Source: Pseudomonas monsensis
Lineage (GTDB): Bacteria; Pseudomonadota; Gammaproteobacteria; Pseudomonadales; Pseudomonadaceae
DNA: 64,000 bases
Direction: 5' to 3'
Assembly (NCBI RefSeq): GCF_014268495.2
Contig: NZ_CP077087.1
Location: forward strand, 3,289,501-3,353,500
The notes under the pieces are model-generated. The model made no database searches and was not told where the DNA came from. It worked only from the letters and a program-made list of their open reading frames with translations. Position 1 is the first letter of the stretch; every line of letters starts with the position of its first letter. Of the stretch, positions 8,553 to 18,113 are shown piece after piece. A program made the position numbers and the translations under genes.

Positions 8553-10685
8553 ATGCAAGCGCTGTTCACTTACTTCAAAGCGGTCATTCACCCCAGCCAG
8601 GCAGTTCTGCTGTTCGCGTTGCGCACCATCGCCGCCGGCCTGCTGACGCTTTACCTGGCGTTTCTGTTTGATCTGGACCAACCGAAGTGGTCGATCATGG
8701 CGGTAGTGATCGTCAGTCAGCCCCTGGCTGGAATGGCGCTGGCGCGCAGCTTTGGCCAAGTGATCGGGACAACGCTGGGCGCTGCGGTGGCGGTGCTGAT
8801 CATGGCGATTTTTCCGCAGGCGCCATTGCCGTTCATTGCCACGCTGGCGCTTTGGCTGGCGCTGTGCACGGCGGGCGGTACGCTGTTGCGTTACACCAGC
8901 TCTCAGGCGTTTGTACTCAGTGGCTACACCGCTGTGGTGGTGGCATTGCTGGCGATTCCGGATCAGGACGGCACCTTTTTGCTGGCCGTCACACGTGTCA
9001 CCGAAACCCTGCTGGCTGTGGCGTGTGTGTGCGTGGTGAGTTTGTTGACCGCGCGGCCGGAGGCGGTGGCCAAGGGGTATTTTGCCAAAGTCGATCAGGT
9101 CATCAAGCTCGCTGCCAGCCACGCCGCTGCCTTGTTGCGTACCGAAGAAAGCGACGCCGAGTTCCAGCGCCGACAAATGCAGTTGCTTGGTGAAATCAGC
9201 GCCCTCGAGGGCTTGCGTCGGCACCTGTATTTCGACGCGCCACGGTTGCGCAGTGCCAACAATCTGGTGCTGCTGTTGGGCAATCAGCTGATGTTGCTGA
9301 CATCCCGGTTGACCGCGTTGCGCCATCAGCGAGAACTGCTGACCGAGCGCTGGGAGGGTGAGTTGCCGCTTGAGGTCCAGCGCCTGCGTGGTGAAGAACT
9401 GGCGCTGTTCGATCAGTTGGCGGAGCAGGGCCGATCGCTGCCCGCTGAACGGCGGCATGCCTTCGTGACGCTACAGCAACAGTTCGAAGCGCTGGCCTAC
9501 GAGGCGGAACAACTCACCGAAGACATGAGCGCGACCCTGCGTTCCCTGGCATGGGCCTTGCGCTGGGAACAGGCGCGGCTGTTGCAGCAACTGGAGCAGA
9601 TACTTGAGTTGAGCGATGCGATTCAGGACGGGCGCGAGGCCAGTTGCCTTCATCGCGGTCAGGCCAGCCCGCTACATCTGGATTTCACCCTGGCGACGAT
9701 GAACGCTGTCCGCGCCTTTACCGCGTTGCTGGTCGCCGGGCTGATCTGGATCGAAACCGCCTGGGATGGTGCGCGGGGCGGAATGATTCTGGTGGGCATC
9801 CTGTGCTCGCTGATGGCCACGTTTCCTCGCCCGCTGATGGCGGCGCAAAGCTATGCCCGTGGCCTGGGCCTGGCGCTGCTGGTTTCCGCGCTCTATCAAT
9901 TCATGCTGGTACCGGCGATCAGTGATTTCGAACTGTTGGCGTTGTTGCTGGCACCGCTGCTGTATGTAATCGCGGTCGGCCTCTCGAGCCCGGCGACGGC
10001 GGGGATCGGCATGGGGCTGGGGCTGTCGAGTTTTCTGATGCTTGGCCCGCAGAATGTCGGCACCGGGCAGAATACGGCGATTCAATGGTTCGAATTCGCG
10101 GGCGCCTATGTCAGCGCGGCCATGCTTGCGCTGCTCGTCTACGCGTGGATTTTTCCGTTCCGTCCGGCCTGGCGTCTTCGCCGTTTGTACAACGAAGCAC
10201 GTGAGCAGGTGTACCAGTTGACGAAAGTGCCCCCCACGGATGCGGAGCAGTTTGCTTTCGAAAGTCGCATGGTCGACCGTTTGACCAGCATGCTGGGCCT
10301 GTTGCCGGCCGTGAACGACCGTGACATGCAGCAACGGTATGAAATCAGCTTGGCGTGCATCGCGCTGGGAGTGGCGATGCATCAGCTGCGCCAGCAAGCG
10401 CAGAACAATGGGTTGCTGTCCGATGCCTTCAATCAGCGCCTGTCCTCGGCGTTGCGCCATACCGGGCGCTTTGTTGCCGGTCGCCCGGATGTCCGGCAAG
10501 CGCCGCTCACCGAATTGCATGCGCTGGGCGATGAGCTGGATGATCTGCACATTGCCAGTCATGAACACCTGTGGTCGGTGTTTCGCATGCGCGTGGCCCT
10601 GTTGATTGTTGTGTCATTCCTCAAGCGCCACGGCGATCAGCTGCAGCGCACCGTCCCGGAAGGAGAGCCGGCCCTTGCCCATTGA
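8553..10685 (+). CDS. FUSC/AaeB-family inner-membrane efflux protein
   Basis: About 710 residues with the duplicated layout of the fusaric-acid-resistance/AaeB family: an N-terminal membrane block of about six helices (residues 20-160), a soluble coiled-coil-rich region (~170-360), a second membrane block (~380-540) and a soluble tail. Together with the following DUF1656 and HlyD-type proteins it forms an AaeB-AaeX-AaeA type exporter, generally used for aromatic carboxylic acids and similar toxic organic acids. The start is uncertain: ATG at 8553 fits the family N-terminus, while the frame is open from 8442. The downstream DUF1656 gene begins inside this gene's end. Confidence 0.86.
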   Translation: MQALFTYFKAVIHPSQAVLLFALRTIAAGLLTLYLAFLFDLDQPKWSIMAVVIVSQPLAGMALARSFGQVIGTTLGAAVAVLIMAIFPQAPLPFIATLALWLALCTAGGTLLRYTSSQAFVLSGYTAVVVALLAIPDQDGTFLLAVTRVTETLLAVACVCVVSLLTARPEAVAKGYFAKVDQVIKLAASHAAALLRTEESDAEFQRRQMQLLGEISALEGLRRHLYFDAPRLRSANNLVLLLGNQLMLLTSRLTALRHQRELLTERWEGELPLEVQRLRGEELALFDQLAEQGRSLPAERRHAFVTLQQQFEALAYEAEQLTEDMSATLRSLAWALRWEQARLLQQLEQILELSDAIQDGREASCLHRGQASPLHLDFTLATMNAVRAFTALLVAGLIWIETAWDGARGGMILVGILCSLMATFPRPLMAAQSYARGLGLALLVSALYQFMLVPAISDFELLALLLAPLLYVIAVGLSSPATAGIGMGLGLSSFLMLGPQNVGTGQNTAIQWFEFAGAYVSAAMLALLVYAWIFPFRPAWRLRRLYNEAREQVYQLTKVPPTDAEQFAFESRMVDRLTSMLGLLPAVNDRDMQQRYEISLACIALGVAMHQLRQQAQNNGLLSDAFNQRLSSALRHTGRFVAGRPDVRQAPLTELHALGDELDDLHIASHEHLWSVFRMRVALLIVVSFLKRHGDQLQRTVPEGEPALAH

Positions 10686-10875
10686 TTTCGAAATTGGCGG
10701 CGTTTACCTGCCGCCCATTGCCCAGGCCCTGTTGCTGGCCATTCCGGTCTTCATGGTGCTGGACTGGGGCCTGCGACGGCTGGGGGTCTTGCGACTGGTC
10801 TGGCATGAGGCGCTGTTCGAAGGCGCTTTGTATGCCTGCGTCTGTGCCACGCTGATTCTGTTGATGGGAGCCTGA
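10675..10875 (+). CDS. DUF1656 (AaeX-like) small inner-membrane protein
   Basis: 66-residue protein with two hydrophobic helices and the recognisable DUF1656 opening (IDFEIGGVYLPP). I chose the TTG start at 10675 because AAGGAG sits nine bases upstream and the family begins exactly here; an ATG at 10606 lies deep in the FUSC gene. It overlaps the FUSC stop by 11 bases and ends four bases before the HlyD-type gene. The family is found almost always between AaeB-like and AaeA-like genes; its role in the pump is poorly defined. Confidence 0.85.
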   Translation: MPIDFEIGGVYLPPIAQALLLAIPVFMVLDWGLRRLGVLRLVWHEALFEGALYACVCATLILLMGA

Positions 10876-10879
10876 TGCT

Positions 10880-11845
10880 TTGAAAGTGTTAGTGACGCGA
10901 TTGATGACCTTGGCGGTCGTCATGCTGGCGATTGTGCTCGGCTGGTTTGCCTGGGAGCATTACACCCGTGCGCCGTGGACCCGGGACGCCCGGGTGAGGG
11001 CGGATGTGGTGACCTTGTCGGCGGATGTATCGGGGCGCATCGTCAGTCTGGCAGTGCAGGACAACCAGCATGTCGACAAAGGCCAGTTGCTGATGGAAAT
11101 CGACCCCGCGCGTTATCGCCTGGCAGTCGAGCATGCGCGGCGCTCCGTTGAAGTGGCGAAGGCAACGCTGGGGCAATCCCAGGCCACGATCGTCGCCAGT
11201 GAAGCGCTGCTCAAGCAGCGCCAGAGCGAAGAACGTCGGCGGCGTATGCTGAAACAGGGGTTTGCGATTTCTGGTGAGGAGTGGGAGAAATCCAGCACTG
11301 ATGTGGCGGTGGCGCAGGCCGACCTGTTGCGTAACCAGGCCAACCTCGGGCTGGCGCAAGCCAATGTGCAGTTGGCGATTGCTGCACAGACCCAGGCGGA
11401 GCTGGACTTGCAGCGCACTCGCGTCGAGTCTCCGGTCAGCGGCTATGTCACCAATCTGCTGACCCGACAAGGCGACTACGCGGTGGCCGGCGGAGCGCTG
11501 TTGGCCCTGGTTGACAGCGATAGCTTCTATGTCAGCGGTTACTTCGAAGAAACCAAGCTGCCGCGTATCGGCGAGGGTGACCGGGTGCGTATTCAGTTGA
11601 TGAGCGGAGAAACCTTCGGTGGCACGGTGCAAAGCATCGCCTTCGCCATTGCCGACCGGGAGAACGCCCCGGGCAGTCGGCTGCTGGCCAACATCAACCC
11701 GAGTTACACCTGGGTGAAACTGGCGCAACGAGTACCGGTACGGATCGACATTGACGGCGACTATGCCGGCAAGAACCGGCTTCGCGCGGGCACTACGGCC
11801 ACCGTTACCGTCCTGGAAAACCCAAAGCCTCAAGCAAACCACTGA
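10880..11845 (+). CDS. HlyD/AaeA-family membrane fusion protein
   Basis: 321-residue periplasmic adaptor of the exporter. An N-terminal membrane anchor (about 5-25) is followed by the PWTRDARVRADV segment typical of AaeA/EmrA-like adaptors, a biotinyl-lipoyl half, a coiled-coil hairpin (~80-165) and the second half with SPVSGYVTNLLTRQGDYAV. It should link the FUSC pump to an outer-membrane channel. The start is a TTG at 10880 by family comparison; the nearby ATG at 10875 is out of frame and stops at once. It ends 141 bases before the convergent oprN-like gene, separated by a REP-like repeat and a terminator. Confidence 0.88.
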   Translation: MKVLVTRLMTLAVVMLAIVLGWFAWEHYTRAPWTRDARVRADVVTLSADVSGRIVSLAVQDNQHVDKGQLLMEIDPARYRLAVEHARRSVEVAKATLGQSQATIVASEALLKQRQSEERRRRMLKQGFAISGEEWEKSSTDVAVAQADLLRNQANLGLAQANVQLAIAAQTQAELDLQRTRVESPVSGYVTNLLTRQGDYAVAGGALLALVDSDSFYVSGYFEETKLPRIGEGDRVRIQLMSGETFGGTVQSIAFAIADRENAPGSRLLANINPSYTWVKLAQRVPVRIDIDGDYAGKNRLRAGTTATVTVLENPKPQANH

Positions 11846-11848
11846 CCC

Positions 11849-11878
11849 TTGTGGGAGCGAGCAGGCGTGCTCCCACAA
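11849..11878. repeat. REP-like inverted repeat
   Basis: Ten-base arms TTGTGGGAGC and GCTCCCACAA around a ten-base loop. The GTGGGAGCGAGC...GCTCCCAC pattern is the short palindrome scattered in intergenic DNA of P. fluorescens-group genomes. It lies just after the adaptor gene. Confidence 0.8.
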
Positions 11879-11904
11879 AGTTTCACTGACTGAAAGTCAG
11901 GCAC

Positions 11905-11943
11905 AAAAAAGCCCCGCGACCGAATGATACGCGGGGCAAAAAA
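11905..11943. terminator. Bidirectional rho-independent terminator
   Basis: Stem GCCCCGCG (11911-11918) and CGCGGGGC (11930-11937), flanked by A6 on the left and A6 on the right, so it can end both the plus-strand adaptor operon and the minus-strand mexEF-oprN-type operon. Confidence 0.88.
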
Positions 11944-11985
11944 TTGGTTGGTTGCGGCCAACCAAAGGAGCTCTTTAACAATCGT

Positions 11986-13407
11986 TTACTTGCTGGCTAC
12001 CGTCTCCGGTTGCCAGCCGCCACCGAGGGCCTTGTAGATCGCGACGATGCCGCGATACAGATCGACTTCGGCCTGGGCCTGGCTGTCTTCGGCGTTCAGA
12101 CGCTCACGCTGTGCATCGAGCAGGACGAGGAAGTCCGTGGTGCCTTCGCGGTAACGAATCTCGGCCAGATCGGCTGCCTTGCGGCTCGATTCACTCTGGC
12201 GGATCAGCGAAATCAGGCGTTGCTGACGTTTGCCGTAATCGCTGAAAGCGTTTTCCGACTCTTCCAGGGCCAGCAGCACTTGCTGCTCGTAGGTCGCCAG
12301 CGCGCCTTCGGCATCGGCATCGGCGCCGCGCAAACGGGCACGCACGCTGCCAAGGTCGAACGCCGCCCAGGTGATGCTCGGGCCGAGCGCCCAGGCGTTG
12401 GCCGCCGAGGAGCCAATTTGCGAACCGCGCCCGGCCGTCCAGCCGAGGAAACCGCTGAGGCTGACCCGTGGGAACAAGTCCGCTTTTGCCACGCCAATTC
12501 GGGCAGTCGCCGAGGCCAGTTTGCGTTCGGCACTGAGGATGTCCGGACGCCGTTGCAGCAGCTCACCCGGGTCACCGATCGGCAGCGCCTTGGCAATGGC
12601 AGGCAGCTCTTTCGGGCTCAGGTCGACGGTCAGTTTGTCCGGGCGCTCACCCAGCAGGGTGGCGATACGGTTCTTCTGTCGAACCTGTTCGGCCTGCAAT
12701 TGCGGCACGCTGGCTTCGACCGAGGCCAGACGCGCATCGGCACGTTCGACGTCGAGTTGATCGCCCACACCGGCGTCACGCAGGCTGACGGTGATCTTGC
12801 GCGACTCTTGCTGGTTTTCCAGGTTGGCCACGGCGATCTTTTCGCGCAGTTGCGCACCGCGCAGTTGACCGTAAGCGTCCACCAGTTCGGCAATCATGGT
12901 GACTTGCAGCTGATACAGATCGGCTTCAGCCGCTTGCTGGTCAGCGTCGCTGGCCTCCAGGTTGCGCTGGATGCGTCCGAACAGGTCCAGTTCCCAGGCC
13001 ATGTCCAGGCCCAGGTCGTAGCGTTCACTGTTGACCCGTTTAGTGGTCTGGCCGGGGATTTGCCCCTTGGCCAGATCACTGCTGGCGCGGCTGGTGATGG
13101 TCGGCATCGCATCGTTGCTGACGTCGTCGCGAATCGCCCGAGCGGCTTTCCAGCGAGCGAACGCCACGCGCAGTTGACGGTTGCCTTGCAGCGATTGAGT
13201 CACCAACTGGTTGAGGGTCGGATCGTCGAATTGCTGCCACCAGATGCCTTCGAATTTCGAACGGTCGAAGTTCTTTTGCCCGGCGGCGCCATCGGTGACG
13301 GCCGTGATGTTGGCCGCCTCCGTGGCTGGGGTCTTGTAGTCGGGGCCGACGGCGCAGGCACTGAGGGCCAGCACCAGCAGACTCGGCAGGAAGGCTTTCA
13401 GACTCAT
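11986..13407 (-). CDS. oprN: OprN-like outer-membrane efflux lipoprotein
   Basis: 473 residues of the TolC/OprM family. The N-terminal signal ends in a lipobox LSACAVGPDY, so the mature protein should be lipid-anchored at Cys18 and form a trimeric outer-membrane channel with a long periplasmic alpha barrel. Two repeated OEP domains are visible (about 60-250 and 265-455), including the RRPDILSAERKLASA motif. The start overlaps the mexF-like stop by four bases. Third gene of the mexEF-oprN-type operon. The OprN assignment follows from operon partners and overall similarity; OprM-family paralogues are close. Confidence 0.85.
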   Translation of the reverse strand: MSLKAFLPSLLVLALSACAVGPDYKTPATEAANITAVTDGAAGQKNFDRSKFEGIWWQQFDDPTLNQLVTQSLQGNRQLRVAFARWKAARAIRDDVSNDAMPTITSRASSDLAKGQIPGQTTKRVNSERYDLGLDMAWELDLFGRIQRNLEASDADQQAAEADLYQLQVTMIAELVDAYGQLRGAQLREKIAVANLENQQESRKITVSLRDAGVGDQLDVERADARLASVEASVPQLQAEQVRQKNRIATLLGERPDKLTVDLSPKELPAIAKALPIGDPGELLQRRPDILSAERKLASATARIGVAKADLFPRVSLSGFLGWTAGRGSQIGSSAANAWALGPSITWAAFDLGSVRARLRGADADAEGALATYEQQVLLALEESENAFSDYGKRQQRLISLIRQSESSRKAADLAEIRYREGTTDFLVLLDAQRERLNAEDSQAQAEVDLYRGIVAIYKALGGGWQPETVASK

Positions 13408-16400
13408 TGTTGCGCCTCCAGTTTCATGGCCTTGGCCGCTTTGCGGGCTTCGCCGCGTTCGACGAAGTTACGGATCAGTACGTAGAACACTGGCGTCAGC
13501 AACAGACCGAAGAAGGTCACCCCGAGCATCCCGGAGAACACCGCCACACCCATGGCATGACGCATCTCGGCACCGGCACCGCTGGAGAACACCAGTGGCA
13601 CCACACCCATGATGAACGCGAAGGAGGTCATCAGGATCGGCCGCAGACGCAGACGGCAGGCTTCCAGAACCGCAGCCAGCGGGTCGAGACCTTCCAGCTG
13701 TTTATCCTTGGCGAACTCGACGATCAGAATCGCGTTCTTACAGGCAAGTCCCACCAGTACGATCAAGCCGATCTGAGTGAAGATGTTGTTGTCGCCGCCG
13801 GAGATGATCACGCCGGTGATGGCCGACAGCAGGGTCATCGGTACGATCAGGATCACCGCCAGTGGCAGGCTCCAGCTTTCGTATTGTGCGGCGAGCACCA
13901 GGAACGCCAGCAGTACGCAGAGCGGGAACACGAACAGCGCGGTGTTGCCGGACAGAATCTGCTGGTAGGTCAGGTCGGTCCACTCGTAGGTCATGCCGTT
14001 CGGAAGTTCATCCTTGAGCAGTTTCTCGATGGCTTTTTCGGCCTGGCCAGAGCTGTAGCCGGGGGCTGCCGCACCGTTGATTTCAGCGGTGATGAAGCCG
14101 TTGTAGTGCATCACGCGATCCGGGCCCGAGGTGTCGCTGACCTTGATGAAGGTCGCCAGCGGGATCATTTCGCCCTTGTTGTTACGCACTTTCAGCTGGC
14201 CGATCTGGTCGGATTCGAGGCGGAACTGTTGCTCGGCCTGAACGTTGACCTGATAGGTGCGCCCGAAGCGGTTGAAGTCGTTGGCATACAGCGAACCCAG
14301 GTAGATCTGCAGGGTGTCGAAGATGTCGCTGACGGCCACGCCGTGGGTCTTGGCTTTCTCGCGGTCGATGGCGGCATCGACCTGCGGCACGTTCACGGTG
14401 TAACTGGTGAACAGGCCGGCCAGTTCCGGCACGCTGTGGCTCTTGGTGATGATGTTCATGGTTTCTTTGTACAGCTCGTCGTAGCCCAGGTTGCCCCGGT
14501 CTTCGATTTGCAGGCGGAAACCACCAATGGTGCCCAGACCTTGTACCGGCGGAGGCGGGAAGATCGCCATGTACGCTTCTTGAATGTTCGCATATTGACC
14601 GTTCAGGGCGCCGGCGATGGCGCCGGCGGACATGCTCGGGTCTTTACGTTCGTCGAACGGTTTCAGGGTCACGAAGACGATGCCGGCATTCGGGCTGTTG
14701 GTGAAGCCGTTGATCGACAGGCCGGGGAACGCTACGGCACTTTCCACGCCTGGTTGTTTCAGGGCCAGGTCGGACATGCGCTTGATCACGTCTTCGGTGC
14801 GATCCAGGCTCGCGGCGTCCGGCAGTTGCGCGAAGGCCACCAGGTATTGCTTGTCCTGGCCGGGTACGAAACCGGTCGGCGTGCTGGAGAAACCGAAGAA
14901 GGTCAGCACCATCAGGCCAGCGTACAGCAGCAGGGCGATGCCGCTGCCACGGATAACCCGGCGCACGGTGCCGACGTAGCCATGGCTGGCACGGTCGAAG
15001 AAACGGTTGAACGGACGGAACAGCCAGCCACCGAAGATCTTGTCGAGCACCTTGGAGAAGCGGTCTTTCGGTGCGTCATGGCTTTTCAGCAACACAGCGG
15101 CCAGTGCCGGCGACAGGGTCAGCGAGTTGAACGCCGAGATCACGGTCGAGATGGCAATGGTCAGCGCGAACTGCTTATAGAACTGCCCGGTGAGACCGGA
15201 GATGAATGCTGCCGGCACAAACACCGCACACAGCACCAGCGCCGTCGCGATGATCGGGCCGGTCACTTCACGCATGGCGCGTTTGGTGGCCTCGACGGGT
15301 GTCAGTCCGAGTTCGATGTTCCGCTCGACGTTTTCCACCACCACGATGGCGTCGTCCACCACGATACCGATCGCCAGTACCAGGCCGAACAGTGACAGCG
15401 CGTTGAGCGAGAAACCGAACAGGTGCATGACCGCAAACGTACCGATCAACGATACCGGCACCGCCACCAGTGGAATGATCGAGGCGCGCCAGGTCTGCAG
15501 GAACAGGATCACCACCAGTACCACGAGGATCAGTGCTTCGAAGAGGGTGTGAACCACCGCCTCGATCGAGCCGCGCACGAAGATCGTCGGGTCATAGACG
15601 ATGCTGTAGTCCATGCCTTGCGGGAAGCCTTTCTTCAGCTCTTCCATCTTGCCGCGAACTTCGTTCGAGATGTCGATGGCGTTGGAGCCAGGGCGCTGGA
15701 AGATCGGGATTGCGACCGCCGGCTGGTTGTTCAGCAACGAACGCAGGGCGTATTGGCTGGAGCCCAGTTCAACGCGAGCGATGTCCTTGAGGCGGGTGAT
15801 TTCACCATTGTCGCCTGCGCGAATGATGATGTTCTCGAACTCTTCCTCGGAGACCAGACGGCCCTGAGTGTTGACCGACAGCTGGAAGCTTTGGGCATTC
15901 GGGGCAGGGGGCGCACCCAATTGACCGGCCGCGACCTGGCGGTTCTGCTCACGGATCGCTGTGACCACATCGGTCGCAGTCAGATTGCGCGAAGCAGTCT
16001 TGTTCGGATCGAGCCAGACGCGCAGCGAGTAGTCGCCCATGCCGAACAGTTGCACGTCACCGACACCACCCAGGCGAGCGAGCTCATCCTTGATGTTGAG
16101 GATCGCGTAGTTGGACAGGTAGAGCATGTCGTAGCGCTTGTCCGGGGAGGTCAAGTGCACAACCATGGTCAGGTCGGGCGATGCCTTGTCGACGGTGATA
16201 CCGATGCGCGTCACTTCTTCTGGAAGCTTCGGCTCGGTCCGGGTCACCCGGTTTTGTACCTGAACCTGCGCGTTGTCCAGGTCAGTGCCCAGGGCGAAGG
16301 TGATGGTCAGGGTGATTTTGCCGTCGGCGGTCGACTGCGAGGACATATACAGCATGTTCTCGACGCCGGTGATGGCCTGCTCAAGCGGAGCGGCCACGGT

Positions 16401-16583
16401 TTCACCGATGACTTTAGGGTTGGCGCCCGGGAAGTTGGCACGTACCACCACGGTTGGCGGCACGACTTCCGGGTATTCGCTGATCGGTAGCTGGAACAGC
16501 GAGATCGCACCGGCGATCAGGATCAGCAGCGACAGCACCGCTGCGAAGATCGGCCGTGAAATGAAGAATTGGGAAAAATTCAT
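13404..16583 (-). CDS. mexF: MexF-like RND multidrug efflux transporter
   Basis: 1059-residue inner-membrane RND pump, the usual HAE-1 size. The opening MNFSQFFISRPIFA, two large periplasmic loops and twelve membrane helices are as expected. The proton-relay region in helix 4 is seen as GIVVDDAIVVVENVERN with its Asp pair. MexF relatives typically export chloramphenicol, fluoroquinolones, trimethoprim and related aromatics. It lies 15 bases after mexE and overlaps oprN, giving a single mRNA on the minus strand. Confidence 0.92.
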   Translation of the reverse strand: MNFSQFFISRPIFAAVLSLLILIAGAISLFQLPISEYPEVVPPTVVVRANFPGANPKVIGETVAAPLEQAITGVENMLYMSSQSTADGKITLTITFALGTDLDNAQVQVQNRVTRTEPKLPEEVTRIGITVDKASPDLTMVVHLTSPDKRYDMLYLSNYAILNIKDELARLGGVGDVQLFGMGDYSLRVWLDPNKTASRNLTATDVVTAIREQNRQVAAGQLGAPPAPNAQSFQLSVNTQGRLVSEEEFENIIIRAGDNGEITRLKDIARVELGSSQYALRSLLNNQPAVAIPIFQRPGSNAIDISNEVRGKMEELKKGFPQGMDYSIVYDPTIFVRGSIEAVVHTLFEALILVVLVVILFLQTWRASIIPLVAVPVSLIGTFAVMHLFGFSLNALSLFGLVLAIGIVVDDAIVVVENVERNIELGLTPVEATKRAMREVTGPIIATALVLCAVFVPAAFISGLTGQFYKQFALTIAISTVISAFNSLTLSPALAAVLLKSHDAPKDRFSKVLDKIFGGWLFRPFNRFFDRASHGYVGTVRRVIRGSGIALLLYAGLMVLTFFGFSSTPTGFVPGQDKQYLVAFAQLPDAASLDRTEDVIKRMSDLALKQPGVESAVAFPGLSINGFTNSPNAGIVFVTLKPFDERKDPSMSAGAIAGALNGQYANIQEAYMAIFPPPPVQGLGTIGGFRLQIEDRGNLGYDELYKETMNIITKSHSVPELAGLFTSYTVNVPQVDAAIDREKAKTHGVAVSDIFDTLQIYLGSLYANDFNRFGRTYQVNVQAEQQFRLESDQIGQLKVRNNKGEMIPLATFIKVSDTSGPDRVMHYNGFITAEINGAAAPGYSSGQAEKAIEKLLKDELPNGMTYEWTDLTYQQILSGNTALFVFPLCVLLAFLVLAAQYESWSLPLAVILIVPMTLLSAITGVIISGGDNNIFTQIGLIVLVGLACKNAILIVEFAKDKQLEGLDPLAAVLEACRLRLRPILMTSFAFIMGVVPLVFSSGAGAEMRHAMGVAVFSGMLGVTFFGLLLTPVFYVLIRNFVERGEARKAAKAMKLEAQQ

Positions 16584-16598
16584 CGGAGTTGTCGTCCC

Positions 16599-17852
16599 TT
16601 AACCGCGTGGGGTCGTAGCAGCCAGCTTCACAACCGAACCGGACGCGCCTTTGGCAGGGGCGACTTTGGGCAGGTTGCTGGCTTCCAGCGCTTGACGTTG
16701 TTGAGCCAGGGCGGCAATGGTTTGCTCGCTGGCCATCGGGATTACTTCAGGGGTGACCGGAGAACCCGGACGTACTCGCTGCAGACCCTTGACGATGATC
16801 GTGTCGTCCTTGTTCAGGCCAGTACGGACGATGCGCAGGCCTTCGATCTTCGGACCCAGTTCAACAGCGCGGTAGGCGGTCTTGTTGTCCGCATCCATCA
16901 CCAGCACGAACTTCTTGCCCAGGTCAGTACCGACCGCTTCGTCATTGATCAGCATGGCGTTGTAGGTGCCGCTGCCGACCAGTTTCAAGCGTGCGTACAG
17001 GCCCGGGGTGTAGGTGCCGTCGCTGTTGTCGAACACCGCACGACCACGGATGGTGCCGGTTTTCGGGTTGACCTGGTTGTCGACGAAGTTCATCTGGCCG
17101 AGGTGCGGGTTGCCGTCTTCATTGGACAAGCCCATGTACACCGGGGTAGTGGCGCCGCGTTGACCGTTACGGGCTAACTGGGTGTATTTGAGGAACACGC
17201 GCTCGTCGGCGTCGAAGTAGGCGTAGACCTTGTCGGTGGACACGACGCTGGTCAGCGCTGTGGTGTCGGCGGTCACCAGGTTGCCGGCGGTGATCTCGGC
17301 ACGGCTGACGCGGCCACTGATTGGCGCGGTCACGCGGGTAAAACTCAGGTTCAGTTTGGCCAGGTCCAGTTGCGCTTGCAGGGCGCCGACGGCGGCGCGG
17401 GCCTCTTGCGCAGCGCTGGTGCGCGAGTCGGCCAGTTCGGCAGAGATGGCGTTGCTGGCACGCAGGCGTTCACCGCGGCCGGCTTCGTTTTCACTGCGGG
17501 TGGCGTTGGCGCGGGCCTGGGCGACCAGGGCTTCGAGGCGGCGGACCTCGGCCTGGAACGGACGTGGGTCGATCTGGAACAGCAAATCGCCTTTCTTGAC
17601 CAGCGCACCTTCGGTGAAGGCGACGTCGTCGATCTGGCCGGAGACCCGTGGACGGATTTCAACGGTTTCCGGCGCCTCGAGGCGCCCGGTGAATTCGTCC
17701 CACTCGTTGACCGGTTGTTCCAGCACCTTGGCCACGCTGACTTTCGCTGCGGGCATGGTGGCGGCAGTCTCCGGAGTCTTGCCGCAAGCGCTCATCACCA
17801 GCACGGCCAACAGGGCCAACGGGAAGCGCAAATGTTTGAGTGACTGTTCCAT
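16599..17852 (-). CDS. mexE: MexE-like RND periplasmic adaptor lipoprotein
   Basis: 417 residues. The ATG at 17852 (MEQSLKHLRFP) matches the family start; an in-frame ATG at 17912 would add 20 non-signal residues. The signal ends in lipobox VMSACGKTPE. The body shows the MexE signature NEWDEFTGRLEAPE, two lipoyl halves around a coiled-coil hairpin (~95-170) and beta-barrel/membrane-proximal domains. It joins MexF and OprN. First gene of the operon; a MexT-like box lies 137 bases upstream of the start. Confidence 0.9.
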   Translation of the reverse strand: MEQSLKHLRFPLALLAVLVMSACGKTPETAATMPAAKVSVAKVLEQPVNEWDEFTGRLEAPETVEIRPRVSGQIDDVAFTEGALVKKGDLLFQIDPRPFQAEVRRLEALVAQARANATRSENEAGRGERLRASNAISAELADSRTSAAQEARAAVGALQAQLDLAKLNLSFTRVTAPISGRVSRAEITAGNLVTADTTALTSVVSTDKVYAYFDADERVFLKYTQLARNGQRGATTPVYMGLSNEDGNPHLGQMNFVDNQVNPKTGTIRGRAVFDNSDGTYTPGLYARLKLVGSGTYNAMLINDEAVGTDLGKKFVLVMDADNKTAYRAVELGPKIEGLRIVRTGLNKDDTIIVKGLQRVRPGSPVTPEVIPMASEQTIAALAQQRQALEASNLPKVAPAKGASGSVVKLAATTPRG

Positions 17853-17989
17853 GGATGCATCCGCCAATGTATTGAAGATGGGCGGATGATGCTCGGCGAG
17901 GTGTGATGGCACGAATCGAATGAAGCAAAGGTAACTATCATTCGGAATGATATAAGGCTCGAGCTAGCCCTCTAGCATGCACCTTTCGT

Positions 17990-18013
17990 TAGGTGGCTAT
18001 CAATCGGTTTGAT
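17990..18013 (-). promoter_or_regulatory. MexT-like (LysR) binding site upstream of mexE
   Basis: Read on the minus strand: ATCA-N5-ATTGAT-N4-ACCTA. The published MexT box, as I recall it, is ATCA-N5-GTCGAT-N4-ACYAT, so the first block, all spacings and most of the rest agree; it also contains the nod-box core ATC-N9-GAT. It sits in the only intergenic region of the operon. No mexT or mexS gene is adjacent, so the regulator must be elsewhere. Confidence 0.6.
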
Positions 18014-18076
18014 GGTCATTTTGTGTTGCCTGCTGCGCAACGATGAGCGGCGAGGATTATCCGGCGATTAAAAAAC

Positions 18077-18106
18077 TGTGGCGAGGGAGCCAGCTTCCTC
18101 GCCACA
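18077..18106. repeat. REP-like inverted repeat
   Basis: Arms TGTGGCGAGG and CCTCGCCACA with a ten-base loop, the second common form of P. fluorescens-type short palindrome. It lies just beyond the dipeptidase stop (minus strand) and may also help to end that transcript. Confidence 0.8.
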
Positions 18107-18113
18107 AATGCTG

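Noticed and set aside
13407..15395. Long plus-strand open frame opposite mexF
   Set aside because: Shadow frame; the minus strand encodes a complete RND pump.
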